Positions 1 to 6,327 are shown, counted from the first letter of the stretch. The stretch is 6,657 nt of DNA from Candidatus Zixiibacteriota bacterium (GCA_003641425.1 QNAH01000157.1:1-6657); one strand, 5' to 3'. Numbers and translations are program-made. Notes: generated from the letters alone by a model not told the origin.

Positions 1-371
1 CTGATCCCGGATATGATGCCGCTAATTTCATCGATGAACGTCGAATAAAGCTAAACGAGATTGTGGCTAAGCCGGGTAATGAGATAAATTATTGTTATGA
101 TTTCGGTGATGACTGGCAGCATCAAATCTATCTGGAGCGCACTATTGCCCCTTTACCGAATACAAAATATCCGCTGTGTCTTGCCGGAAAGCGGGCTTGC
201 CCGCCGGAAGATTGCGGCGGGCCTTTTGGCTACGGGAATTTTCTCGAAGCAATTGCCGATCCGGAGCATGAGGAACATGAGTTGATGATTGATTGGATCG
301 GCGACGAATTCGACCCGGATGATTTTGATATTTCTGAAGTTAATGACGAACTCCGGAGGAAATTTAGATAA
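1..371 (+). CDS. pRiA4b ORF-3-like protein (IS1096 TnpR-passenger family), 5' end cut off by the window
   Basis: The reading frame is open from base 3 to the TAA at 369-371, giving 122 codons with no start inside the window. The GTG at 63 is only an internal codon, because the frame continues cleanly upstream of it. The visible part carries the family's hallmarks: a YxYDFGDDWQHxIxLE block, then C-x-AGKRACPPEDCGG-x-x-GYGNFLEAIADPEHEEHE, and an acidic C-terminal end with FDPDDFDxxxVNxxLR. These match the C-terminal two thirds of the plasmid pRiA4b ORF-3-like domain, normally about 180 residues. Members occur as passengers of IS1096-type elements and also alone in chromosomes. Their molecular function is not established. 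I see no transposase or terminal repeats here, so mobility is not shown. Family call is firm; role is unknown. Confidence 0.88.
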   Translation, partial: DPGYDAANFIDERRIKLNEIVAKPGNEINYCYDFGDDWQHQIYLERTIAPLPNTKYPLCLAGKRACPPEDCGGPFGYGNFLEAIADPEHEEHELMIDWIGDEFDPDDFDISEVNDELRRKFR

Positions 372-428
372 TAAACATTGCGGCCGGTGATCCGGCGACA
401 AGGCGAAACGAAATCTGATTTAAGCAGC

Positions 429-450
429 ATACGAATTATTCAATTCGTAT
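429..450. repeat. Perfect inverted repeat, 9-bp arms, 4-bp spacer
   Basis: Arms ATACGAATT (429-437) and AATTCGTAT (442-450) flank ATTC, about 58 bp after the stop of the pRiA4b-like gene. It could be an AT-rich hairpin ending that transcript or a dimeric regulator site. No run of T follows (next bases ATATTTCGC), which weakens the terminator reading. A repeat of this size in AT-rich spacer could also arise by chance. Confidence 0.4.
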
Positions 451-471
451 ATATTTCGCACATAACATTAT

Positions 472-586
472 TCGGGCGGTGATCTTGAGTCCAAGTACCG
501 GATTCGGCTGATACCCACGGTGTCAGGATAAGCGTAATGCGGAAATCCGGTTTTCCGGAGCACCAGCCGCGTAAGACACCCCCCGA
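472..586 (+). ncRNA. Candidate structured RNA in the gene-poor region before the methyltransferase
   Basis: This is a GC-rich block in an otherwise AT-rich spacer. Its ends pair: TCGGGCGGTG (472-481) with CACCCCCCGA (577-586), nine of ten positions with one C-C mismatch. Inside are ACCGGATT (497-504) with AATCCGGT (544-551), a perfect 8-bp helix, and CTGATACC (508-515) with GGTGTCAG (519-526), an 8-bp hairpin with one G-U pair. Two competing pairings exist: TCCGG-TTTT-CCGGA (546-559) and CGGCTG (505-510) with CAGCCG (564-569). The outer helix is followed by TTATTTT. The strand is not certain, since helices fold on either strand. I match it to no riboswitch or RNA family, and see no ORF in it. 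The rest of the 372-779 gap (587-779) is AT-rich with nothing I can name. Confidence 0.35.
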
Positions 587-782
587 TTATTTTATCCATA
601 ATTCCCTTGCATTTTCAGCAATATAGACTTGATTAAACTTAATTGGCCATTCAGACGGCAGCAGGTTTGGTGCAGATCGATAAATATGAACCTCTGGCCG
701 GGGGAAATTAGCCATACGACTGGATCAACGAAACGAAAATCGCCCCCTGGGTTATTTATGTTTTAAAAAAGACGAGGCCATG

Positions 783-1580
783 ATGAAAACCACCAGCACC
801 GATTATCATAATAGGACAGCCGATGAATACGATCAGGGGTATCAGTCGCCATACTGGCGGATTTATAACGAGATCACCTGGCATTATATCAAATCCGTCC
901 TGCCGCGGAATAAAGATGATGCTCTCATACTCGATGCCGGCGGCGGTACCGGTCTGTGGGCTATTAAAACAGCCGAGCTGGGATATAAGGTGGTAATGAC
1001 AGATATTGCTGATAATATGCTCGAAATGGCGCGAAAAAAAATCGCCGACGAGGAACTTACCAACAAAATCACCATACTGAACTGCGACATAATCGACATG
1101 TCTCAATTTGATAATGAGCAGTTTGATCTCTCACTGGCCGAGGGCGATACCGTCTCATATTGCAGCGATCCGGAAAAAGCGATCTCGGAACTGGCCCGGG
1201 TAACCAAACCGGCCGGCCATGTCACCGTCTCGGTGGACAATAAACTCAACTGGGTGGCTATCTACTATAAGCAGGGGAAAATCGAACAGGCGGAGGAGCT
1301 ATTGAGAACCGGCATGGCACAGATGCAGGTAAAAAGCGGGCATGGATTCGACTGGTTTCCGGCCTACATGTTCACTATCGAGGAACTCAAGACTCTGTTT
1401 CGCAAATATAATCTAGACCCGATCAAAGCTGTCGGCAAACCGGTCTTCACACCGTTCGACAAATGTCTCGAAAACAGTGAAATATATAAATGCTTCCTCG
1501 ATCTCGAGCTTGAATTCTCATCACTGCCGTCAGTCGCCGGTAAAGGCGGCCATATCGCCCTGATCGGGAAGAAATTATGA
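783..1580 (+). CDS. Class I SAM-dependent methyltransferase (Methyltransf_11/25 type)
   Basis: This predicted cytoplasmic enzyme transfers a methyl group from S-adenosylmethionine to an unidentified acceptor. Counting from the ATG at 780, the N-terminal region (about 9-45, with YHNRTADEYD) is the usual lid of small-molecule methyltransferases. Motif I is ILDAGGGTGLWA at about 50-61, the acidic residue after strand 2 that binds the SAM ribose is D75 (VVMTDIADNML), motif II is about CDIIDM at 102-107, and FDLSLAEGD leads into a post-motif helix ending in ARVTKPAGHVTVSVDN. Two ATGs stand in tandem at 780 and 783. GAGG at 774-777 lies 2 nt from the first and 5 nt from the second, so I prefer 783 (265 residues). 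The C-terminal third is probably the substrate-recognition part and shows no motif I recognise. Fold is certain; acceptor is unknown. Confidence 0.9.
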   Translation: MKTTSTDYHNRTADEYDQGYQSPYWRIYNEITWHYIKSVLPRNKDDALILDAGGGTGLWAIKTAELGYKVVMTDIADNMLEMARKKIADEELTNKITILNCDIIDMSQFDNEQFDLSLAEGDTVSYCSDPEKAISELARVTKPAGHVTVSVDNKLNWVAIYYKQGKIEQAEELLRTGMAQMQVKSGHGFDWFPAYMFTIEELKTLFRKYNLDPIKAVGKPVFTPFDKCLENSEIYKCFLDLELEFSSLPSVAGKGGHIALIGKKL

Positions 1581-1608
1581 ATTTATACCATAATTTTTAT
1601 TTTTCAAT

Positions 1609-1637
1609 TTGTTTTGCTTAAATATCGATTGTATATT
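1609..1637 (+). promoter_or_regulatory. Putative sigma70-type promoter giving a leaderless mRNA
   Basis: TTGTTT (1609-1614) and TATATT (1632-1637) are separated by exactly 17 bp. The expected transcription start, about 7 nt after the -10 box, falls at about 1644-1646, where the ATG of the DUF11-like gene begins. No Shine-Dalgarno sequence precedes that ATG (TTGTGCGCTC), consistent with leaderless initiation. The boxes are only moderate matches in AT-rich DNA. Confidence 0.45.
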
Positions 1638-1645
1638 GTGCGCTC

Positions 1646-2212
1646 ATGATGAAATCATTTAAAATTTGTATGGCATTGTTACTTGTGGCAATTGCTCTGC
1701 ACGCCGAAGAAACGGTTTATCCCGATGGTTACAGCATTATCAATGAGTACGCGATCAGTAATTCGGCTATTACAATATCGGATACTCTTGTAATTACAAG
1801 AGTAATTAAAAACGACGGCGTCTTTCCGATTACCGGTTTGAATTTATCTGAAAATATCCCCCTTGAATTCAATGTTATTTCTCATGCAATAACTCTCAAT
1901 GGTAACGATATTATATATAATTATCAGCTAATGTCAGATATTGTGATTTATGGATTTGACACCTATTACTGGATTGTCGATGATCCGGACAGCACGACCG
2001 GAATTAAAAATGAGCTGGCTCCGGGTGATAGTCTTGTCCTCACAGTTCAACTTGTCCCTGACACAACCGGCGTATTTTCTCTACCCCTGCACACAACCGT
2101 GTTTTACGGCGACAATACCGGTTTCTTTTCGGCTGACGAGGTCTCTGCCGTGATAGTGGAAAATGCTGTCATCGATACGATACCTCCCGCAACAATATTC
2201 GACCTGCGATAA
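1646..2212 (+). CDS. Small secreted DUF11-like (surface repeat domain) protein
   Basis: Residues 1-20 form a Sec signal peptide: MMKSFK, then a hydrophobic stretch (MALLLVAIALHA) with a likely cut before EETVYP. The mature part (about 25-165) resembles the DUF11 fold of bacterial surface proteins: 'ITISDTLVITRVIKNDG-FPITGLNLSENIPLEFNV' followed by an 'ELAPGDSLVLTVQLVPDTTGVFSL' strand pair. Such domains are structural beta-sandwich modules in exported proteins. The protein ends abruptly at residues 177-188 in DTIPPATIFDLR, the kind of linker that usually opens a fibronectin-type III module. No such module follows in the same frame, so the protein may be truncated. Two ATGs (1646, 1649) open the ORF with no ribosome binding site. 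DUF11 assignment is moderate; export is well supported. Confidence 0.75.
   Translation: MMKSFKICMALLLVAIALHAEETVYPDGYSIINEYAISNSAITISDTLVITRVIKNDGVFPITGLNLSENIPLEFNVISHAITLNGNDIIYNYQLMSDIVIYGFDTYYWIVDDPDSTTGIKNELAPGDSLVLTVQLVPDTTGVFSLPLHTTVFYGDNTGFFSADEVSAVIVENAVIDTIPPATIFDLR
1783..1804. repeat. Perfect 22-bp palindrome inside the DUF11-like gene
   Basis: The arm TACTCTTGTAA (1783-1793) is followed without spacer by its exact reverse complement (1794-1804). It lies about 140 bp inside the coding region, over the codons for DTLVITRV. A spacerless 11-bp arm is rare by chance in a window this size. It could be a dimeric regulator site or a cruciform-prone element. A hairpin in the mRNA is also possible, with the central bases as loop. 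Confidence 0.6.
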
Positions 2213-2241
2213 ATTATAACAATCCAAATGCAATTGATATA

Positions 2242-2270
2242 TTGCCCTATTAACAATGATTCCTTATTTT
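2242..2270 (+). promoter_or_regulatory. Weak candidate promoter for the membrane protein-phosphatase pair
   Basis: TTGCCC (2242-2247) and TATTTT (2265-2270) are 17 bp apart, each matching four of six consensus positions. The predicted start near 2277 would give a leader of about 40 nt containing the AAGGAG ribosome site at 2302-2307. No terminator separates the upstream gene, so read-through is also possible. Confidence 0.25.
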
Positions 2271-2318
2271 ATGGGCGTAAGAATTGATATTTTTTGATTA
2301 TAAGGAGTCAAAAAATAA

Positions 2319-2966
2319 ATGACACACGAACTTACGGCATTAATTATTACCGCCGCCACGCTTGGCTTTATACATACCGTTCTCGGGCCGGATCATTATC
2401 TGCCGTTTGTGGCGATGGCCAAGGCTCGCGAGTGGTCCTGGTCAAAGACATCTGTGATTACCTTTTTGTGCGGACTCGGCCATGTTCTCAGTTCGGTTGT
2501 GCTGGGATTGATAGGCGTCGCTTTTGGCCTTGCCGTTACCAGACTCGAGGCGGTCGAGTCGGTCCGCGGCGATCTGGCCGCCTGGGCGCTGACCGCTTTC
2601 GGACTGGTCTACTTTGTCTGGGGAATGCGTCGCGCCTACAAAAAACACGCCCACAGCCATCTTCCGGAAAATAAAGACGGCAAAGCCAATATCACTCCCT
2701 GGGTGCTGTTCACTGTCTTCGTGCTCGGGCCATGCGAACCGCTGATCCCAATACTTATGTATCCTGCCGCATCAGAAAGCTATTTTGGGATGATACTGGT
2801 GGCCTCGGTTTTCAGTATGGTGACTATCGGTACCATGATTGCCATGGTGGCAATTCTAAAAAAAGGCATCTCATTTGTCCCGGCCGTGAAACTGGAGCGG
2901 TTTTCGCATGCCCTGGCCGGTTTCGCCATTTTCGCCTGCGGTGTCGCCATACATATGGGACTTTAG
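2319..2966 (+). CDS. NicO/UreH-like polytopic membrane protein, candidate nickel/cobalt or related metal transporter
   Basis: This 215-residue inner-membrane protein has about six hydrophobic segments (roughly 5-25, 44-73, 86-104, 128-150, 154-175, 192-213). Near the N-terminus it has H19-TVLGP-D25-H26, like the H-x4-D-H metal-binding signature of NiCoT/UreH transporters but with one extra residue. The second segment holds GLGH55-xxSS, matching the conserved GH of the family. A charged loop, KKHAHSHLPENKDGK (108-122), carries three histidines as in RcnA-type transporters. The second half has a GPCEPLIPILMYPAA block (137-151). Related proteins are often labelled 'sulfite exporter TauE/SafE family'; the His/Asp pattern makes metal transport more likely, but the ion and direction are not shown. 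AAGGAG at 2302-2307 supports the start. The stop lies 21 bp before the phosphatase gene, so they are probably co-transcribed. Confidence 0.75.
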   Translation: MTHELTALIITAATLGFIHTVLGPDHYLPFVAMAKAREWSWSKTSVITFLCGLGHVLSSVVLGLIGVAFGLAVTRLEAVESVRGDLAAWALTAFGLVYFVWGMRRAYKKHAHSHLPENKDGKANITPWVLFTVFVLGPCEPLIPILMYPAASESYFGMILVASVFSMVTIGTMIAMVAILKKGISFVPAVKLERFSHALAGFAIFACGVAIHMGL

Positions 2967-2987
2967 CGATCTCATGAAAGGATAGCC

Positions 2988-4130
2988 ATGAAAAAATCGT
3001 TTTTGATTCTGGTATCATTATATATTATTGCATTCGGCAACACATTTGCCAATCAAAATGTTGTCACCGGCGACAGTGCCGTTGCCGAAATAATACATCC
3101 TGAAAACACCTCATCCGACGGACCATATATTTACCGGCATTCCGATTCCATGGCCATAGTCCTTTATTTCTGCGATGGTGCTGTTACAACAGACAGTTTT
3201 TCTGTCATAGACACTCTTAAATTCCGCGGTCTCTGCGCCGATTCATTAAATGAGTACATTATCCCCTTCGTTGTGCACTCTGTTCCGCCCGCCAAATATC
3301 AAAATGTCTCAAAAATATTCGCTATCAGCGATATTCACGGTGAATACGAAATGATGGTTGATATATTGATAAAGGGCGGCATTATAGATGATAAATTACA
3401 TTGGATCTGGGGCGACGGGCATCTGGTTGTCGATGGCGATGTTTTCGACAGGGGAGACATGGTCACCGAGTGTCTCTGGTTTATCTACTGTCTGGAACAG
3501 GAAGCGGCAAAGGCCGGCGGGCGTGTGCATTTCATTCTGGGTAATCATGAATTGATGGTGCTCCGCGGTGACAATCGTTATATCCACAAAAAATATCTCG
3601 ATGGAATTGTCAAAAAAAGCCGCATCAGACATGAGGACCTCTACGGCCCCGATATGGAACTTGGCCACTGGCTCCGTTCTAAAAACACGGCCGAGAAAAT
3701 CAATGACATCCTGTTTGTGCACGGCGGTATCTCATCGGCTATCAGAAAAAAATATCCTGATCTCGATGGATTAAATAATTCTGTTCGGCGTTCCCTGGAT
3801 CTTCGCTCCTTACAGTATGCCTTCGATGAAGAATCCCGGCTTCTCTTTAGAAGCAATGGGCCTTTCTGGTACCGGGGCTTTTTTGAAGAAAGAGAAGGTG
3901 TCTATTTAAAGGACGACAACAATTCGATCGATTCCATTTTGAATCAGTATGGCGTGAGCCATATTGTCGTGGGCCACACCGGTGTGGATAGTGTGATAAG
4001 CCTTTACGACGGCCGCGTATTTGCCATCGATGTTCCCTTCGAGGATCTGGGCACACTCCAGGCCCTGCTCTGGAAAGATGGGAAATTTTATCGAGTGAAC
4101 GGATCGGGTGAACTTCAGTCATTGAAATAA
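2988..4130 (+). CDS. Secreted Shewanella-like (Shelph) PPP-family metallophosphatase
   Basis: This 380-residue phosphatase is exported by a Sec signal (MKKSFLILVSLYIIAFGNTFA, cut near residue 22), so it should act in the periplasm or outside the cell. All dinuclear-metal motifs are present: SDIHG (114-118, D115 and H117), GDVFDRG (150-156), GNHE (185-188), FVHGG (243-247) and GHTG (329-332). Spacing and local sequence (HFILGNHELMVLRGDNRYIHKKY, ELGHWLRSKNTAEKINDILFVHGGIS, NGPFWYRGFF) closely match the Shewanella cold-active phosphatase, founder of the Shelph group, which acts on phosphotyrosine and other phosphomonoesters. Residues 25-105 precede the catalytic domain and are not assigned. AAAGGA (2977-2982) lies 5 nt before the ATG. 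Co-transcription with the upstream transporter-like gene is inferred from the short gap. Physiological substrate is unknown. Confidence 0.92.
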   Translation: MKKSFLILVSLYIIAFGNTFANQNVVTGDSAVAEIIHPENTSSDGPYIYRHSDSMAIVLYFCDGAVTTDSFSVIDTLKFRGLCADSLNEYIIPFVVHSVPPAKYQNVSKIFAISDIHGEYEMMVDILIKGGIIDDKLHWIWGDGHLVVDGDVFDRGDMVTECLWFIYCLEQEAAKAGGRVHFILGNHELMVLRGDNRYIHKKYLDGIVKKSRIRHEDLYGPDMELGHWLRSKNTAEKINDILFVHGGISSAIRKKYPDLDGLNNSVRRSLDLRSLQYAFDEESRLLFRSNGPFWYRGFFEEREGVYLKDDNNSIDSILNQYGVSHIVVGHTGVDSVISLYDGRVFAIDVPFEDLGTLQALLWKDGKFYRVNGSGELQSLK

Positions 4131-4247
4131 TCGACGGGACAGTTGCCTATTTTTAATTGATCTCAATAAAATGTTTTCTTGACTTAATAATTTCAATTTC
4201 GGTCTTTGAGTATCAATCTTTTTTCCAATAAAACATAGGGAGGCTTT

Positions 4248-4727
4248 ATGTACAGGAGATTCTGTGTAACTCTGGCCGCTATTGTTGTCGTATTTGCGGC
4301 TGTAGCTTGGTTTGGTGCGATCAATACCGCTGAAAGCAGTGTTACTGATTACGAAAATATGATTGCCGATTTCTTCGCTAAAGTGGAAATTGGAGATTAT
4401 GCCGGCGCCATTGAATTCCTCTATTCCAATAATCCCTGGATAACCGCCAAATCCGATGATATCCAGCAATTACGGAGTCAATTTGTGGGATTGGCCGAGA
4501 TAGTCGGCGAGTACAAAGGCAGGGCAATAATCAGCCAGGAAAAAATTGCGGACAAGATTGTATATCTCAATTATCTGGTAGCCATGGAACGACAGCCGCT
4601 TAGCTTCAAGTTCTATTTTTATTATATTGATGGCGAGTGGCGGACCCAGTCGTTTGCATACAATGATGATATCGAGGATATGTTAGAAGAGCGCGCTCGA
4701 CAACAATTTTATTCGGCGTCAAAATAA
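4248..4727 (+). CDS. Exported or membrane-anchored protein of unknown function
   Basis: I do not recognise this 159-residue protein. Residues 5-28 (CVTLAAIVVVFAAVAWFGAINTA) are a signal peptide or uncleaved N-terminal anchor. The rest is a compact domain with an amphipathic opening helix (YENMIADFFAKVEIGDYAGAIEFLYSNNPWI), a short helix around residues 70-85, and three or four beta strands (RAIISQEK, IVYLNYLVAMERQPLSFKFYFYYIDGEWRTQSFAYND). This order, with the 'FY-YIDGEWR' strand, is typical of NTF2-like/SnoaL-type cone folds such as DUF3887, hence a tentative periplasmic NTF2-like protein. AGGGAGG at 4237-4243 lies 4 nt before the ATG, a strong ribosome binding site. The gene stands alone after a 117-bp spacer and converges on the beta-barrel gene. 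No catalytic residues are evident. Confidence 0.72.
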   Translation: MYRRFCVTLAAIVVVFAAVAWFGAINTAESSVTDYENMIADFFAKVEIGDYAGAIEFLYSNNPWITAKSDDIQQLRSQFVGLAEIVGEYKGRAIISQEKIADKIVYLNYLVAMERQPLSFKFYFYYIDGEWRTQSFAYNDDIEDMLEERARQQFYSASK

Positions 4728-4752
4728 TCCGGCATATCCAAAAATATCGGAT
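4721..4752 (-). terminator. Hairpin between the convergent genes, terminator-like for the minus-strand gene
   Basis: ATCCG (4727-4731) and ATAT (4734-4737) pair with ATAT (4744-4747) and CGGAT (4748-4752), giving nine pairs with a two-base bulge and a six-base loop. On the minus strand the stem is followed by TATTTTG, consistent with a weak intrinsic terminator for the beta-barrel gene, whose stop is 13 bp upstream in transcription order. On the plus strand the stem starts at the stop codon of the upstream gene but lacks a T-run. Confidence 0.5.
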
Positions 4753-4764
4753 TACATTGCCCGA

Positions 4765-5415
4765 TCAACCGAATAGTATTCCGAATACCAGGCTGAACTC
4801 GGCGCCGTTGTAATTTTTTCGACTTCCTATCGGCTTGTTGAAATCGGCCATGGCATTGAACAGGCCGCTGAGACCAAGAGTAACTCTTCTGCTTAGAAGC
4901 AGATCGAAACCACCGCCGACTCGTCCGCCAAAGGTGGTCTCGGTTCTCGATTCGGTGACTACACTCACACTGATCTCACTTTTCTCCTGACTGCCGACAA
5001 AGATACCGGCGCCGGCCTCGAGATACGGCCGGATGATCGAGTTGGGATTATTCATCGGTATATAATGCCGCGCACCGACAATAATGGGTGATACAATTGT
5101 TCTGCTGGTAGTAACACCCATATACTCGATCAATGTTTCTGTCTCGATACTGAGAACCGAAACCGACACAAAAATCGACCAGTTCTCCTTGATCCAGTGA
5201 TTAAATCCGACACCGCCGATGGGACTGCCGCTTTTTACCGATGTAAGCGCGCCGCCCTGATTCAGGGCCACCTTGGCATCTCCCGATTCAAGCCAGCCGC
5301 CCGCTCGTAATTCTGCCCGCGATCTTTTCTCCAGCGGTCCGGCCTGCGCCGCCAATGCCGGAAAGATAAAAAGTACAAAAAACACGCCGGTTTTCAATGA
5401 CTTTTTGCTGAACAT
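4765..5415 (-). CDS. Outer-membrane beta-barrel protein (OMP_b-brl / OmpW-like size class)
   Basis: Read from the ATG at 5415, this gives 216 residues. The frame extends four codons to a GTG at 5427, but GAGGGG (5425-5420) lies 4 nt before the ATG and overlaps that GTG codon's neighbours, so the ATG is the real start. The first 26 residues are a signal peptide (MFSKKSLKTGVFFVLFIFPALAAQA, cut before GPLEKR). The mature chain alternates polar and hydrophobic residues in hairpin-sized blocks: RAELRAGGWL, GGVGFNHWIKENWSIFVSVSVL, TIVSPIIVGARHYIP, IRPYLEAGAGIFVG, TTFGGRVGGGFDLLLSRRVTLGLSGL, GAEFSLVFGILFG. This fits an eight-stranded outer-membrane barrel. It ends in ...ILFG rather than the usual terminal aromatic residue, which may affect Bam recognition. 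Function is unknown; the envelope role is inferred from fold. Confidence 0.8.
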   Translation of the reverse strand: MFSKKSLKTGVFFVLFIFPALAAQAGPLEKRSRAELRAGGWLESGDAKVALNQGGALTSVKSGSPIGGVGFNHWIKENWSIFVSVSVLSIETETLIEYMGVTTSRTIVSPIIVGARHYIPMNNPNSIIRPYLEAGAGIFVGSQEKSEISVSVVTESRTETTFGGRVGGGFDLLLSRRVTLGLSGLFNAMADFNKPIGSRKNYNGAEFSLVFGILFG

Positions 5416-5438
5416 AATTCCCCTCACAATAATTACCG

Positions 5439-5467
5439 TTTATATCTATAGGTTGCCAAAGACACAA
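5439..5467 (-). promoter_or_regulatory. Candidate promoter for the beta-barrel gene
   Basis: On the minus strand TTGTGT (5467-5462) and TATAAA (5444-5439) are 17 bp apart; the -10 box matches five of six positions. The predicted start near 5432 leaves a short leader of about 17 nt that contains the GAGGGG ribosome site. An inverted repeat (5471-5497) sits immediately upstream of the -35 box. Confidence 0.4.
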
Positions 5468-5470
5468 TTT

Positions 5471-5497
5471 CTTACGTTCTGCATTACAAATCGTAAG
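5471..5497. repeat. Inverted repeat next to the beta-barrel promoter, possible operator
   Basis: CTTACG (5471-5476) and CGTAAG (5492-5497) are separated by 15 bp. Allowing one bulged G, the arms extend by three more A-T pairs (TTT at 5468-5470, AAA at 5499-5501). Its place just upstream of the -35 box fits an activator or repressor site, but a chance repeat in AT-rich DNA is not excluded. Confidence 0.3.
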
Positions 5498-5501
5498 GAA
5501 A

Positions 5502-5747
5502 CCCTTAATCATATCAGGATTAATTTAACTGGTTTATATTACGGAGTGTTGGCCCGGTTGTTTCATTTACCATTATATGTTTGACATTAATTTTGCTTCT
5601 CCATCCTGAATGAAAAATGAACCAACCAGAAATGAGTATTATTACTCAACATATTCCGCCGTTTTATTTATCCTTATCCCACATCGATTCGTATCATACA
5701 TTAATTGATCATTGCAAATATTGCCCGGCGGTTTTAAATTAGACTGA
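5502..5747. other. AT-rich intergenic region between divergently read genes, no gene found
   Basis: This is the core of the gap between the beta-barrel start (5415) and the isochorismatase-family start (5788). I find no ORF with a ribosome site. It holds a 16-bp palindrome, TGAGTA-TTAT-TACTCA (5633-5648), a looser repeat TTAATC (5505-5510) with GATTAA (5518-5523), and an isolated TTGACA (5581-5586) without a matching -10 box. The palindrome is a plausible operator for the divergent genes, but nothing links it to a known regulator. Confidence 0.4.
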
Positions 5748-5753
5748 TATTAT
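5745..5753 (+). promoter_or_regulatory. Candidate extended -10 promoter for the cysteine hydrolase gene
   Basis: TGA-TATTAT (5745-5753) is an extended -10 box with no good -35 partner at 17 bp. Initiation near 5760 would give a leader of about 28 nt containing the GGAG ribosome site at 5777-5780. The call rests on the single box and its good placement. Confidence 0.3.
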
Positions 5754-5787
5754 AGAACTAAAATGATTTTTGATATGGAGATATAAG

Positions 5788-6327
5788 ATGTTAAAAGCCG
5801 AAAATGCGGTTCTGGTGGTTGTCGATGTGCAGGGAAGACTGGCCACCCTGATGTATGACAAAGAAAAGTTTTTCCAAAATATGGTGACCATGATCGACGG
5901 AGCGAAAATCCTTGAGATACCTGTTCTCTGGAATGAACAGTTGCCGGACAAATTGGGCGCGACTATCCCGGAAATAAAAGAGACCCTCGGCGATATGACG
6001 CCGATGGTAAAAAGCACCTTCAGTTGCTGGGGCAATTCCGAATTTGTCGGAATTCTCAAAAAATCAGGCCGCAAACAGGTTCTTTTAACCGGTATGGAAT
6101 CCCATGTCTGTGTCTATCAGACCGCCGTTGACCTGATTGAGGCCGGATATGAAGTCTATCTTGTCGCCGATTGTGTTTCCTCAAGGACGGCAGAGAATAA
6201 GGAAGTCGGAATTCAAGCCATAAAGGATCTCGGCGCTAAAATAACCTGTATCGAGATGGCCTTTTTCGAGATGCTCAAAGTGGCCGAGGGTGATAAATTC
6301 AAACAGATTATAAAAATAATTAAATAG
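5788..6327 (+). CDS. Isochorismatase-family cysteine hydrolase (YcaC/ISOC-like)
   Basis: This 179-residue cytoplasmic hydrolase has the three catalytic positions of the family: D13 in VLVVVDVQGRL, K75 in MVKSTFSCW and the nucleophile C108 in LLTGMESHVCVYQTAVDLIEAGYEVYLVADCVSSR. The family cleaves small amides or vinyl ethers (isochorismate, nicotinamide, carbamates, ureas). The 'TGMESHVCV' turn and small size are closer to the ISOC1/ISOC2 and YcaC group, whose substrates are poorly known, than to nicotinamidase. An in-frame TTG at 5770 would add six residues, but GGAG at 5777-5780 lies 7 nt before the ATG at 5788, so I choose 5788. The gene appears monocistronic: a 370-bp spacer precedes it and the leader-like element follows. 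Family is certain; substrate is not. Confidence 0.92.
   Translation: MLKAENAVLVVVDVQGRLATLMYDKEKFFQNMVTMIDGAKILEIPVLWNEQLPDKLGATIPEIKETLGDMTPMVKSTFSCWGNSEFVGILKKSGRKQVLLTGMESHVCVYQTAVDLIEAGYEVYLVADCVSSRTAENKEVGIQAIKDLGAKITCIEMAFFEMLKVAEGDKFKQIIKIIK

Noticed and set aside
712..783. A 24-codon open stretch ending in TGA that overlaps the methyltransferase ATG by ATGA, with a protein-like translation (PYDWINETKIAPWVIYV)
   Set aside because: It has no start codon after the TAG at 709-711 and no ribosome site. Most likely chance, or at best the remnant of a dead gene.
2294..2674. 126-residue ORF in another frame over the membrane-protein gene
   Set aside because: It overlaps a gene with clear family motifs, has no ribosome site, and its arginine-rich composition is typical of out-of-frame translation.
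3847..4122. 91-residue minus-strand ORF antisense to the phosphatase
   Set aside because: It lies wholly within the conserved phosphatase coding sequence, has no ribosome site, and resembles no domain.
4181..4234. Promoter-like hexamers (TTGACT; TTGAGT with TAAAAC) before the 4248 gene
   Set aside because: TTGACT has no partner at the right distance. The TTGAGT/TAAAAC pair would start transcription on the Shine-Dalgarno sequence itself.
5549..5565. Sigma54-like TTGGCCCG-GTTG-TTTCA upstream of the hydrolase gene
   Set aside because: The essential GC of the -12 element is missing (TTTCA instead of TTGCA), and it lies over 220 bp from the start codon.
5581..5586. Perfect TTGACA -35 box
   Set aside because: No acceptable -10 box lies 16-18 bp downstream (CCATCC/TCCTGA). 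An isolated hexamer in AT-rich DNA is uninformative.
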